Assembly: GCA_965659745.1 (NCBI GenBank)
Contig: CBFHXF010000004.1
Span: forward strand, 1 to 64,000
Direction: 5' to 3'
DNA: 64,000 bases
Source of the DNA: VMCP01 sp965659745
Lineage (GTDB): Bacteria; Bacteroidota; Bacteroidia; NS11-12g; UBA955
The stretch's first letter is position 1. Each line of letters opens with the position of its first letter. Positions 32,151-41,909 of the stretch are shown piece by piece. The position numbers were made by a program, and so were the translations under genes. The notes below the pieces were generated by a model. The model was not told the origin of the DNA and did no database searches. It worked only from the letters and a program-made list of their open reading frames with translations.

Positions 32151-34519
32151 TTCTCTACAACAAATATGCAGCAATTTTCCGGAATGCATTCGGGTTATTC
32201 CTCCTTGGGGTCATCTTTATGGGGAGTTGCGGCGTTCGAAAAGTGATTCCCCCGGGAGAACATTTATTGGTAAGCAATCGGGTTGTAGTTAGTGGCAATA
32301 GTGCGGCAGGTAGAAATACAAAAGCGCAAATTCTTCATCGAACCAACAAACGCGTTTTGTTCAACCGATTGCCCGTATTTTTATGGTTGTATGCGGCCGG
32401 CACCAATAATAAAAATCCAGAATTATCCGATTCTACCGCTTGGCGCCGCAAATTCCGTCGGGATTTAGGAGAAGAGCCTGTTTTATTTAATCCGAAACTC
32501 GCCAAAGTCTCTGCCGACAATATAAAGTTTCACCTGTTCAACAAAGGTTATTTCGACGCCGAATGCGATTATGTTGTTAAAAAAAGCAAAAGAAAAGCCC
32601 GCGTAAAATATGTAGCCAATACCAAAAGTGCCTATTTAATTCGGGAGGTAAGCGTAATAAGTGCGGATTCAACCACAAAAAGAATTTTACAAACAGTAGT
32701 AAATGAAAATTCCGCGTTTCGCTTGTGGTGGCCTTGCGATTTAAACGCATTATCGGAAGCAGAAGAAACGTTTACCCAGCGACTTCGAGATTCGGGTTTT
32801 TTTAGTGTAAATGCCTCTAATATTCGATACGAACTCGACACCAATCAAAGCGCTAAAAGTACTGCGGTTCGCGTTTTTTTGGATCCTCCTGAGTTAGGGA
32901 AAAAGCATAAAAAATTTCGTATTGGTCATGTTTCCGTTACCATCCAAACCGCTCCCGATTATCAACTTAACGATTATCCGGATACCATCCTATTAACGGG
33001 GATGAAATTGCACATGAACCATTATCCATTGAATGCTCGGGTGCTTACCCAAGTTATCACTTTAGATTCTGGCGATGTTTTTAGTCAAAGTAACTGGACA
33101 GAAACCTACCGAAAACTATTAGATCTAAACTTATTTAAAGTTGTAGAAATAAGTCAAAAAATCGACCTCGAAAAGGGTATAATCAGTCCTAAAATAGACA
33201 TACAAACAGAGCCTCGTTTGAGTTTTTCTGCAGAACCCCAAATTTTGTATTCTCCCCAGGGAAGCTCCGGAACGAATTTCCAAACCGCTTCACAAAGGAG
33301 TTTTGGTTTGGCCGGAATTTTGTCTTTTAACAATAGAAACACCTTTGGTAATGCGGAGTATTTCAAATTGTCTTCGATAACATCTTTCGAAGCCATCTTT
33401 AAACGGGATGATATCGGGGATTTCTTTACGGGACTTCAGCAAGGACTTGTAGCGAGCTTAAAACTCCCCAAATTCAGCTTTTTAAATCGATTCGAAGCCT
33501 TAAAATCCTTTGAACAGCAGAGCACCTTGGTTTCTACTAGCTTCCAATATGAGCAGAATCCCAATTTTGTACGTTCCGCATTTCCGGCGAATGTTACCTT
33601 GCAGTTTGCCAAGAAAAATTTCAGCTGGTATTTAACTCCATTTGAAATCAGTTATAACCGGAATATTATAAGTCCCACTTTCCTACCCCAATTGCCCGCC
33701 CTAGATCAAGATTTTGTTTTGCGTGTTTTTACCGACCAGATTGTAACCCCTGTGAAATTGGGTATGATTTACGCAGACAACCAAAACAAACCGGGTAGTA
33801 CAAGTCATTTTTTACGCTTAGGAATTGAGACCAGCGGAAATTGGCATCACGCCTATCGTAAACTAACCGAAGAAAACTATCAAGACGATAGTATCTATAC
33901 GTTGTTTGGCGTAAATTACTTTCAGTATACCAAATTAGAGGCCGAATACCGAATCAAGCGCAATATTGATGAATTGAATAGTGTGGCATTTCGGTTCAAT
34001 TCGGGTATTGCCATACCTTATGGCAATAGCAAGTTAGTGCCCTACGATAAGCGTTATTTTATTGGGGGAAGCAATAGTTTGCGCGGTTGGCGTCCGAGAG
34101 GTTTGGGGCCCGGCAACACGCCTGCAAGTGCCACATCGTTGATTGATAGATCGGGAGAATTATTGCTCGAAGCCAATTTAGAATACCGCTTTACGGTGGT
34201 ACGGAAACTTTTAGAAAGTGCCATTTTCTTAGATGCAGGTAATATTTGGAATTTAAGCCCTACCTCAAGTTCCAATCCCAATTATGGAGTGATCAATGCC
34301 CAAAACTTCATAAGCGAAATTGCGCTAAATACGGGAGTAGGACTGCGTTTTGATTTGAGTATATTTTTATTCCGATTGGACTGGGGAATGCCATTGCGCG
34401 ATCCTTCATTGCCTAAAAATCAACGTTGGATATTAACAGAGAAGACTCGTGAATTCGGATTTGGAAATTACTTATTGAACGAATCTTCGTTAGCAATAGG
34501 AATAGGATACCCTTTTTAG
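32141..34519 (+). CDS. tamL: Omp85-family lipoprotein TamL
   Basis: GTG 32141 is preferred: it gives MKSFLYNKYAAIFRNAF, a hydrophobic run and the lipobox FMGSC with Cys30 lipidated. A TTG at 32102 would add 13 residues. The 792-residue protein has CGVRKVIPPGEHLLV, tandem POTRA-like domains (about 45-390) and a C-terminal 16-stranded barrel region with FIGGSNSLRGWRPRGLGPG, the Omp85 lid-lock type motif, ending in GIGYPF. TamL replaces TamA in Bacteroidota and works with TamB in outer-membrane assembly or lipid transport. tamB, usually its neighbour, is not here; the next gene is the convergent clpC. Confidence 0.88.
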   Translation: MKSFLYNKYAAIFRNAFGLFLLGVIFMGSCGVRKVIPPGEHLLVSNRVVVSGNSAAGRNTKAQILHRTNKRVLFNRLPVFLWLYAAGTNNKNPELSDSTAWRRKFRRDLGEEPVLFNPKLAKVSADNIKFHLFNKGYFDAECDYVVKKSKRKARVKYVANTKSAYLIREVSVISADSTTKRILQTVVNENSAFRLWWPCDLNALSEAEETFTQRLRDSGFFSVNASNIRYELDTNQSAKSTAVRVFLDPPELGKKHKKFRIGHVSVTIQTAPDYQLNDYPDTILLTGMKLHMNHYPLNARVLTQVITLDSGDVFSQSNWTETYRKLLDLNLFKVVEISQKIDLEKGIISPKIDIQTEPRLSFSAEPQILYSPQGSSGTNFQTASQRSFGLAGILSFNNRNTFGNAEYFKLSSITSFEAIFKRDDIGDFFTGLQQGLVASLKLPKFSFLNRFEALKSFEQQSTLVSTSFQYEQNPNFVRSAFPANVTLQFAKKNFSWYLTPFEISYNRNIISPTFLPQLPALDQDFVLRVFTDQIVTPVKLGMIYADNQNKPGSTSHFLRLGIETSGNWHHAYRKLTEENYQDDSIYTLFGVNYFQYTKLEAEYRIKRNIDELNSVAFRFNSGIAIPYGNSKLVPYDKRYFIGGSNSLRGWRPRGLGPGNTPASATSLIDRSGELLLEANLEYRFTVVRKLLESAIFLDAGNIWNLSPTSSSNPNYGVINAQNFISEIALNTGVGLRFDLSIFLFRLDWGMPLRDPSLPKNQRWILTEKTREFGFGNYLLNESSLAIGIGYPF

Positions 34520-34530
34520 AGTATCCTATT
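34501..34530. terminator. Inverted repeat overlapping the tamL stop codon
   Basis: AATAGGATAC (34501-34510) and GTATCCTATT (34521-34530) form a perfect ten-base stem around a ten-base loop holding the last codons and stop of tamL. The flank is AT-rich but has no long U-run, so termination is likely but not certain. Confidence 0.5.
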
Positions 34531-34625
34531 ATATATGAAGTAACGTTATTGCTTTTTAAATTGGGTTTCGATTGAATTTTATAAAACTCGCTCATTAAAC
34601 CCTGTAGGTAAAGTATAATTTTATT

Positions 34626-37199
34626 TTATTCTATTCCTTCTTTACCGACTTCAGAATCAGTATCAGTATCAGCTTCGGCCTTAGCCGCTTTTATGGCTTT
34701 GGGCTTGGTGGCTTTAATTTCCAAACCTTCAGATCCCTCTTTAAAATCAACTTTTAATTTATCGCCTTCTTTCAGAGTGCCTTGCAAAACTTTTTCTGCC
34801 AATGGTTCTTCTAAGAATTTCTGTAATGCACGTTGTAGGGGACGCGCTCCGAAATCGGCATCAAAGCCTTTTTCCGCTAAAAATTCTTTGGCCTTATCTG
34901 TAATTTGAATCTCATAACCCAAATCCTCAATTCTCTTGAGCATTCGTTTCATGCGGATGTCTAATATATGTACAATATTGTCTTTGGAGAGCGATTCAAA
35001 TATGATAATATCATCAATTCGGTTCAAAAACTCAGGAGAAAAGAATTTCTTTAACTGAGATTCGACCACCATTTTTGATTCTTTTTCGCGGTTCAGAGAT
35101 TTGGTTTGTGTACCAAAACCTACCCCCGCTCCAAAGTCTTTCAATTGGCGAGAACCAATATTAGAAGTCATGATGATAACCGTATTTCGGAAATCGATTT
35201 TGCGGCCGCCTGAATCGGTCATGTATCCTTCATCCAAGGCTTGTAAAAGCAAATTGAATACATCGGGATGAGCCTTTTCTACTTCATCGAAGAGTATGAC
35301 GCTATAGGGTTTACGGCGTACCTTTTCGGTTAACAATCCCCCTTCTTCATATCCAACATATCCTGGAGGCGCTCCGACCAATCGGCTTACGGCGAATTTC
35401 TCCATGTATTCACTCATATCTACACGTATGAGGGCATCGTCGGTATCGAATAAAAATTCCGAAAGGGTTTTCGCCAATTCGGTTTTACCTACACCCGTAG
35501 GACCTAGAAAAATAAACGATCCGATTGGGCGATTGGGTTCTTTAAATCCGGCACGCGTTCTTTGAATGGTTTTGGTCAGCTTTTCAATAGCTTTATCTTG
35601 TCCCACGACCCTCTTCCGAAGCGTATCTGCCATATTTAACAAACGCTTGCTCTCGTCTTCTCCCATTCTTTTCACTGGAATTCCAGTAATCATAGAAATC
35701 ACAGAGGCAATATCGTCTTCGGTTACGCTATACCTTTCGTCTTTGGCTTTGGTTTCCCAAGCTACTTTCGCACTCTCTAAATCTTCGAGTAAGCGTTTCT
35801 CTTTATCGCGAAGTTTGGCGGCTTCTTCAAAGTTCTGACTTTTTACAACTTTGTTTTTCTCGGTTTTAATTTCCTCAATTTGTCCTTCTAAATCTAGAAT
35901 TTCGGTAGGTACATGAATATTAGAAATATGCACACGGGCCCCTGCCTCGTCTAGAATATCGATGGCTTTATCAGGCAAATGTCGATCGCTCATATACCGC
36001 TCACTAAGCTCAACGCAGGCCTTTATGGCCTCTTCGCTGTATCGAACACTATGATGGTCTTCGTATTTTCCTTTGATATTGGTTAATATTTCGATAGTTT
36101 CATCAGGACTTGCGGGCTGGATTAGTACCATTTGAAAACGGCGCTCTAAGGCACCGTCTTTTTCTATGTATTGGCGGTATTCGTCGAGTGTAGTAGCACC
36201 GATACATTGAATTTCACCACGAGCCAATGCGGGTTTGAACATGTTGGAGGCATCTAAGGATCCGGAAGCGCCTCCGGCGCCTACGATGGTGTGGATTTCA
36301 TCGATGAATAAAATAACATCTTCTGCTTTTTCCAATTCCATCATTAAGGCCTTCATACGCTCTTCAAACTGACCGCGGTACTTGGTTCCGGCCACCATCG
36401 AAGCGAGATCTAAACTTACCACGCGCTTGTTGAACAACACCCGAGATACTTTTCTTTGGGTGATGCGAAGGGCCAATCCTTCAGCAATAGCTGTTTTACC
36501 AACTCCTGGCTCTCCTATTAGTACTGGATTATTCTTTTTACGGCGAGATAAAATCTGGCTTACCCGTTCAATTTCTTTTTCACGACCTACAATCGGATCT
36601 AATTTGCCGTCTTCCGCCGCTTTGGTTAAATCACGCCCAAAATTATCTAAAACCGGAGTTTTCGACTTGGTTTTGGCTTTAGAAGCCATCTGTGCTTTTT
36701 GTTCTTCACGATAATAATCTTCCGGAGTTTCTCCGTCGTCGTTAGTCGATTCGCCTCTTACGGTATCGATACCCTCTTCGAGAGCACTCTTAAACACATC
36801 GTAGGTAAGTCCGTACTGCGCCAAAACTTTAGACGCTATATTATCTTCATCTCGAAGTATGGAAAGCAATAAATGCTCGGTTCCAATCAAGTCGGTTTTG
36901 AATATTTTCGCTTCTAGGTAGGTTATTTTAAGCGCTTTCTCCGCTTGTTTAGTAAGTGGGATATTGCCTAAATTACTGGTTTTTGTGGCGGTGCCCTTAA
37001 TGGAATCTTCTATGCTTTTTTTAAGGCGCAGGGCATCTATATCAAGTAAACGCAAGGTTTGGAAGGCTTTGCCTTCCCCTTCTCTTATAATTCCTAATAA
37101 CAAATGCTCGCAACCGATATAGTCATGCCCCAAACGAATCGCTTCTTCGCGGCTGTATTGAATAACTTCTTTAACGCGTGGTGAAAACTTGGCTTCCAT
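34626..37199 (-). CDS. clpC: ATP-dependent Clp protease ATP-binding subunit ClpC
   Basis: The protein has 857 residues. The double Clp N-domain covers about 1-150 (RVKEVIQYSREEAIRLGHDY). AAA1 has Walker A GEPGVGKTA (229-237) and Walker B VILFIDEIH. A UVR/M-domain segment follows (SQNFEEAAKLRDKEKRLLED), separating ClpC from ClpA. AAA2 has GPTGVGKTE and VILFDEVEKAHPDVFN. The C-terminal domain ends with a lysine/alanine and acidic tail (KAIKAAKAEADTDTDSEV). ClpC unfolds damaged or tagged proteins and feeds them to ClpP. The gene stands alone. Confidence 0.96.
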   Translation of the reverse strand: MEAKFSPRVKEVIQYSREEAIRLGHDYIGCEHLLLGIIREGEGKAFQTLRLLDIDALRLKKSIEDSIKGTATKTSNLGNIPLTKQAEKALKITYLEAKIFKTDLIGTEHLLLSILRDEDNIASKVLAQYGLTYDVFKSALEEGIDTVRGESTNDDGETPEDYYREEQKAQMASKAKTKSKTPVLDNFGRDLTKAAEDGKLDPIVGREKEIERVSQILSRRKKNNPVLIGEPGVGKTAIAEGLALRITQRKVSRVLFNKRVVSLDLASMVAGTKYRGQFEERMKALMMELEKAEDVILFIDEIHTIVGAGGASGSLDASNMFKPALARGEIQCIGATTLDEYRQYIEKDGALERRFQMVLIQPASPDETIEILTNIKGKYEDHHSVRYSEEAIKACVELSERYMSDRHLPDKAIDILDEAGARVHISNIHVPTEILDLEGQIEEIKTEKNKVVKSQNFEEAAKLRDKEKRLLEDLESAKVAWETKAKDERYSVTEDDIASVISMITGIPVKRMGEDESKRLLNMADTLRKRVVGQDKAIEKLTKTIQRTRAGFKEPNRPIGSFIFLGPTGVGKTELAKTLSEFLFDTDDALIRVDMSEYMEKFAVSRLVGAPPGYVGYEEGGLLTEKVRRKPYSVILFDEVEKAHPDVFNLLLQALDEGYMTDSGGRKIDFRNTVIIMTSNIGSRQLKDFGAGVGFGTQTKSLNREKESKMVVESQLKKFFSPEFLNRIDDIIIFESLSKDNIVHILDIRMKRMLKRIEDLGYEIQITDKAKEFLAEKGFDADFGARPLQRALQKFLEEPLAEKVLQGTLKEGDKLKVDFKEGSEGLEIKATKPKAIKAAKAEADTDTDSEVGKEGIE

Positions 37200-37207
37200 A
37201 TTCTTTT

Positions 37208-37215
37208 CAAATATA
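37208..37215 (-). promoter_or_regulatory. -7 promoter element for clpC
   Basis: TATATTTG on the minus strand, ending eight bases before the clpC ATG at 37199. No convincing -33 element or heat-shock operator is visible. Confidence 0.4.
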
Positions 37216-37280
37216 ATTATTAGTTGAGCGATTTACTATTGGGCTCTGATGAGTGACGTATTTATAAGACAAACGTAAAA

Positions 37281-38267
37281 CTAAAAGGCATTGGCAATGC
37301 CAAAAATATAATTTTTATAGGAGGGCAAACACATATTTTGGTACAATTGCGTTCGGTATTCTTGGGCGCGCGTGATGTCTTTGACTCTAGACAAAAAGGC
37401 CGTTTTAGAAGCCAAATACACCGCTTTGTCGATACTCGCCGCTAATGGATTGTTTAGAATACATACATGATTGGCAAAACCCACATAATTAAGGATTTCC
37501 TCAATTTGTTGAACATCTTCGCCAAATCGCACTAAAATAGGTAAGGGTTCAATCGCATAGGGCATTACGCATGAAAGCGGCTCCTCTTGAAGTGCCACAA
37601 ACCAATCTTGAACCAAATCCTTACGAAGCGCCCCTGTTTTTAACATTTGATTCATAAAACGAGCGGCCCAAACCCTACCATTTATTATAGGAAAATAACT
37701 AGAATTGGTTGGGTATCGCGACAGTGCCTCGCTCCATTTCTTCATCATACTTACATTGCCATCTAAATAAAACTGGGTTAAAAAAAGCGATTTTTTGAAT
37801 GTTTCTTGTTCTAAATTTTCGGGATTCAATTCTGTAACTAACCTCGCGTAATATTGTCCTTGACGCAACGTTCCATAGTCTACGAATGAGTGCAATATCC
37901 AATCTCTCAATACGGGATGATTTGCTATAATTACCAAGTCTGATTCGTTGAATTTCCTCACCCTTAAAACCTCACTCATGTGATTCATGATATATCCCTT
38001 TAAATAAAATTCGTTCAAATTTGAATCCTTCAAATCCAAACGTTCAAAAAAGGGAATCCAAGCCATCGCATCTTTTTGTTTGATGTTGTTTTTGGCCCAA
38101 ACAATCAATTGCACCATGCTCTCTAAATGATGGGAAAGCGCTTTCTCACGGATTGTATTGAAGGAAACGTCGTTCACCCTGCGAAAATCCAAACGGTATT
38201 TTTTCGACAGTGCAGGATCGTTTTCAACTTCCCATAGGGCTGGATATACAAGAGAAAATCGTTGCAT
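37281..38267 (-). CDS. Helical protein of unknown function
   Basis: ATG 38267 (MQRFSLVYPALWEVENDPAL) is the likely start; the frame is open to 38309. The 328-residue protein is mainly alpha-helical and aromatic-rich, without signal peptide or transmembrane helix, so it is probably cytoplasmic. I do not recognise a family or catalytic motif; the repeated helix pairs (YYARLVTELNPENLEQETFK, LTQFYLDGNVSMMKKWSEAL) hint at a TPR-like or HEAT-like solenoid. It is divergent from dnaB and lies upstream of clpC on the same strand, 81 bases from it. Confidence 0.7.
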   Translation of the reverse strand: MQRFSLVYPALWEVENDPALSKKYRLDFRRVNDVSFNTIREKALSHHLESMVQLIVWAKNNIKQKDAMAWIPFFERLDLKDSNLNEFYLKGYIMNHMSEVLRVRKFNESDLVIIANHPVLRDWILHSFVDYGTLRQGQYYARLVTELNPENLEQETFKKSLFLTQFYLDGNVSMMKKWSEALSRYPTNSSYFPIINGRVWAARFMNQMLKTGALRKDLVQDWFVALQEEPLSCVMPYAIEPLPILVRFGEDVQQIEEILNYVGFANHVCILNNPLAASIDKAVYLASKTAFLSRVKDITRAQEYRTQLYQNMCLPSYKNYIFGIANAF

Positions 38268-38414
38268 TTTTGATTTGGGCAAATTAGAACCTATTTCAAC
38301 AAAAAGCAAGTGGGCTTCAATTTAGGTTGGTACATTTTATGAAGTACAAATGTGAAAAACTATTTCAATTGTAGAAGTTTTTTTCAATCGCTTTTTTATC
38401 GAACTTTGAAGACT

Positions 38415-40091
38415 ATGGAAAATCCAGAAATTCCAAAACGCGCTAGTAATAAGAAAAAAATCATTCCAAAAGAATTTTTTGACGACCGTATGGGTCGTAT
38501 GCCCCCTAATTCTAGGGAGTTGGAAGAGGCGGTTTTAGGTGCCATGATGCTGGAACGTGAAAAGATATTCCAAGTTATTGATATATTAACAAAAGAGCAT
38601 TTTTACGACCCCAAAAATCAGTTGATTTTTGAAGCCATCGATGAACTTTATAAAAAGGGCGATACCGCAATTGACCTATTAACGGTATCGGTTCACCTTA
38701 AAAACCACCAATTATTAGATATAGCAGGTGGATATATGTATTTGGCTCAGCTCACCAATAAGGTTACCTCGGCTGCCAATATCGAATTCCATGCTCGAAT
38801 TTTGACCCAAAAGTTCATTCAGCGTTCCTTGATACGCGTGGCAGGAGAAATACAATTCAATGCCTATGATGATACCGAAGATTCTTTTGAACTTTTAGAC
38901 GATTCAGAGGCGAAATTGTACGAAATAAAAAATGCCGGATTAAAACGAAATTACCAAGAAATCAGCACCTTGATATCGAATTCACTAAAAGATATCGAGG
39001 CACGCATGAACAGCGAAAATAATGGTATTACCGGGGTCGCTTCCGGATTTAGTGATATCGACCGCATTAATGGTGGCTGGCAACCTTCCGATTTGGTGAT
39101 TTTAGCCGCGCGACCTGCGATGGGTAAAACGGCGTTCGCGTTAAGTTTAGTCAGAAATGCCGCAATCGACCACAAAAAAAGCGTCATGGTTTTTTCACTA
39201 GAGATGGCCGATATCCAATTGGTAAATCGTTTGATCTCTGCGGAAGCACAAGTGCCTGGGGAAAAGATAAAAAAGAGCAGTCTCTCAGAGGAGGAATGGA
39301 TTCGACTTCAAAATCAAACCTTGGTTTTAGGAGAAGCTCGTATTTACATTGATGATACACCGCAATTGAACATTTTCGACTTAAATGCCAAATGTCGACG
39401 TATTGCCTCACAACAGGGATTAGATATGGTGGTGGTCGATTACCTACAGTTATTGCGCGCCGATGTGAAATCTCAAGGAAATCGAGAACAAGAAATTGCC
39501 TTTATTTCTAGGTCGTTGAAAGGTTTGGCCAAAGACTTAAATATCCCCATTATTGCACTTGCGCAGTTGAGTCGTGAGGTAGAAAAACGTGCCAACAAAC
39601 GTCCACAATTATCCGACTTACGTGAATCGGGGTCTATTGAACAAGATGCCGATATGGTCATGTTCTTATATCGAAATGAGTATTACGAGAAAATGGGAAT
39701 GGATAGCGAAGGACCCTCAGATGGGGACAGTTTAGATGCGGATATCAAAGGACTTACCGAAGTTATCATTGCCAAAAACCGTCACGGCACCGTAGGTTCG
39801 GCATTTTGTAAGTTCATTGGGGAATTTTCCAAGTTTCAAGATCTAGATCATTACGAGCGCGATATGATTCGCCAAAAGAATCCCGAATACGGATATACCC
39901 CAGATGTACCTACGACTAAGGTTATGCCTTCAAAAATGAATCTCGAAGATAATATTTACGATCGGCCCGGAACAGCTTCGCCCTTCGATGATGCGCCATC
40001 AAATCGACCCGATATGGGCTCATGGGGTGGAGGCATTCAGCCACCGAGTTTAGGAGGAACACCACCGAAACCCAATATTTTTGAAGATTAA
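38415..40091 (+). CDS. dnaB: Replicative DNA helicase DnaB
   Basis: ATG 38415 (MENPEIPKRASNKKK) is preferred to a GTG at 38352. The 558-residue protein has the N-terminal primase-binding domain (NSRELEEAVLGAMMLEREKI) and the RecA-type helicase domain with Walker A AARPAMGKTAF, VFSLEMADIQLVNRL, VVVDYLQLLRAD and LAQLSREVEKRANKRPQLSD. DnaB unwinds DNA at the replication fork. The C-terminal 60 residues are proline/glycine-rich and disordered. No intein is present. A strong terminator follows. Confidence 0.97.
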   Translation: MENPEIPKRASNKKKIIPKEFFDDRMGRMPPNSRELEEAVLGAMMLEREKIFQVIDILTKEHFYDPKNQLIFEAIDELYKKGDTAIDLLTVSVHLKNHQLLDIAGGYMYLAQLTNKVTSAANIEFHARILTQKFIQRSLIRVAGEIQFNAYDDTEDSFELLDDSEAKLYEIKNAGLKRNYQEISTLISNSLKDIEARMNSENNGITGVASGFSDIDRINGGWQPSDLVILAARPAMGKTAFALSLVRNAAIDHKKSVMVFSLEMADIQLVNRLISAEAQVPGEKIKKSSLSEEEWIRLQNQTLVLGEARIYIDDTPQLNIFDLNAKCRRIASQQGLDMVVVDYLQLLRADVKSQGNREQEIAFISRSLKGLAKDLNIPIIALAQLSREVEKRANKRPQLSDLRESGSIEQDADMVMFLYRNEYYEKMGMDSEGPSDGDSLDADIKGLTEVIIAKNRHGTVGSAFCKFIGEFSKFQDLDHYERDMIRQKNPEYGYTPDVPTTKVMPSKMNLEDNIYDRPGTASPFDDAPSNRPDMGSWGGGIQPPSLGGTPPKPNIFED

Positions 40092-40113
40092 TCTCCATCA
40101 GAAATTTATAAAT

Positions 40114-40147
40114 AAAAAGAGGCCGCCTTGTTAAGCGGCCTCTTTTT
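40114..40147. terminator. Bidirectional terminator between dnaB and htrA
   Basis: AAAAAGAGGCCGC (40114-40126) pairs with GCGGCCTCTTTTT (40135-40147) around an eight-base loop. A-run and T-run flank the GC stem, so it can serve both convergent genes. Confidence 0.9.
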
Positions 40148-40207
40148 ATCATGGTTATTCAGGCGTTACCCATTTCCCCCGAAAATAAAGCGAGGATTAA
40201 GCGCCTT

Positions 40208-41797
40208 TTATTCTTCCGATTTCTCGGCTTTCTTCGGCAATTTTACCGCGAAAATGCGATCATCACCTGCTTTGGTTTTACCTTCAATCACAATGGCGCC
40301 ACTTAAACCGGACAGCACGGAAACGGCACCTTGAGGAGAATACACCCGCTCGTTGTTGATATGCGTTATGATAAAGCCTTTAGGTATTCCGGCTTGCGCG
40401 AAGGCCCCATTTTCGATAGATTCTACCTTGGCACCTGCTTTAATCTGAAGTTTATCACGCTCTTCTTTGGTAGTAGTTGTTAAGTTCATGCCCAAATACG
40501 ATTTGGCATTGGCGGGGGTGGCAACGGAGAGTTTGGCATCGCCGTCTTTACTCAATAGTGTAGCTTTTAACTCTTTAATTTGTCCGGAGCGACGTAAAGT
40601 CAGGGTAATTTTATCTCCAGGGCGGTATTTTCCTACTTTTTCTTGCAATTTGCTGGAGCTATTAACTTCTTCCCCGTCTATTTTAAGTATCACATCGTCT
40701 TTTTTAACACCGGCTTTATCGGCGGAACCTCCAGACACTACATCGGCGATATAAACCCCTTTTAAATCAGGTAGATTTTTCTCCTCTTGAAGCGCCTGGC
40801 TGATATCTTGAATAGAAACGCCTAAGATANNNNNNNNNNNNNNNNNNNNNNNNNNNNNNNNNNNNNNNNNNNNNNNNNNNNNNNNNNNNNNNNNNNNNNN
40901 NNNNNNNNNNNNNNNNNNNNNNNNNNNTACGACTTTTTTCATGAGATTAACAGGAACGGCAAATCCGTATCCGGCGTAGGAACCGGTTTGGGAAGCGATA
41001 GCGGTATTGATGCCTATTAATTCTCCGGAGGTATTCACTAATGCACCACCTGAGTTTCCGGGATTAATAGCGGCATCGGTTTGGATGAAATTCTCGATAG
41101 CATATTGATTGCCCTGAGAACGCAATAGGTCGATGTTACGTCCCATGGCACTTACGATACCCAAAGTTACGGTACTATTTAAGTTGAAGGGATTTCCTAC
41201 AGCCACAACCCACTGCCCTACTTTTACATCGTCGGAATTTCCGAGTTTTAAGAAAGGAAGTTCAGAATCAGAAATACGCAATACGGCCAAATCTGTATTC
41301 TTGTCAGTTCCCACCAATTCGGCTATATAACTGCGTTTGTCATTTAAAACGACTTCGATTTTATTGGAATTTTCGATTACATGGTTGTTGGTTACGATAT
41401 AACCGTCTTCCGATATAATGACGCCTGAACCCGAGGCCATACGTGGACCTGGGCTATCGAATCTGAATCCGGGGCCGTTAAAGAATTCGAAGGGATCGAA
41501 TGGACTTCCACCTCCTTGGGGTTGACGTGATTGACTTCCTCCAGAAGTCGTTTTAATGTGCACCACAGCAGGATTAGCAATTTCTGCAACTCCGGTAAAA
41601 TCAAATCCAGGGCTACCGCTTAAAGCGGCATATCGCGCCATTTGGGCAGCCGCGGTTTGGTAATTTTCTGAATTAGACCGTTTAAACAGCTGGGGTGCCA
41701 AGGCATAAAACCCAAATAAACTGACAAGCCCACCGACCAATCCAGCGAAAACGAGATTGGCAATTGTACGTTTTTGAAACATTCTTGACTTCATCAT
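40208..41797 (-). CDS. htrA: HtrA/DegP-family periplasmic serine protease with two PDZ domains (interrupted by N run)
   Basis: ATG 41797 (MMKSRMFQKRTIANLVFAG) is chosen for its signal-anchor sequence; the open frame to 41944 reaches into the divergent sigma gene. Catalytic triad: histidine in IVTNNHVIENS, aspartate in KNTDLAVLRI, serine in NPGNSGGALVN. PDZ domains follow (LGVSIQDISQ..., and a second near AYLGMNLTTT-like SYLGMNL). HtrA degrades or refolds misfolded envelope proteins. Positions 40830-40927 are N; the frame is maintained across them (33 unknown residues). The gene is divergent from an ECF sigma factor, suggesting envelope-stress control. Confidence 0.93.
   Translation of the reverse strand: MMKSRMFQKRTIANLVFAGLVGGLVSLFGFYALAPQLFKRSNSENYQTAAAQMARYAALSGSPGFDFTGVAEIANPAVVHIKTTSGGSQSRQPQGGGSPFDPFEFFNGPGFRFDSPGPRMASGSGVIISEDGYIVTNNHVIENSNKIEVVLNDKRSYIAELVGTDKNTDLAVLRISDSELPFLKLGNSDDVKVGQWVVAVGNPFNLNSTVTLGIVSAMGRNIDLLRSQGNQYAIENFIQTDAAINPGNSGGALVNTSGELIGINTAIASQTGSYAGYGFAVPVNLMKKVVXXXXXXXXXXXXXXXXXXXXXXXXXXXXXXXXXILGVSIQDISQALQEEKNLPDLKGVYIADVVSGGSADKAGVKKDDVILKIDGEEVNSSSKLQEKVGKYRPGDKITLTLRRSGQIKELKATLLSKDGDAKLSVATPANAKSYLGMNLTTTTKEERDKLQIKAGAKVESIENGAFAQAGIPKGFIITHINNERVYSPQGAVSVLSGLSGAIVIEGKTKAGDDRIFAVKLPKKAEKSEE
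40830..40927. other. Assembly gap (98 N) inside htrA
   Basis: Unknown bases between the protease domain (ending NLMKKVV) and the first PDZ domain (starting LGVSIQDI). The length is compatible with the frame but may be an estimate. Confidence 0.95.
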
Positions 41798-41909
41798 GGT
41801 TAAAATTAGCGATTTTCGTTTAAAAAGAACGCAAAAATCGATTCCTTCCTTTAATTTGCATAAGAATTCGTTTACCTTTTTCGATAAAGTCGTATAGATA
41901 GTCCGTGAA

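Noticed and set aside
40830..40927. htrA as a pseudogene because of the interrupted sequence
   Set aside because: The interruption is unknown bases, and the reading frame and all catalytic motifs continue on both sides.
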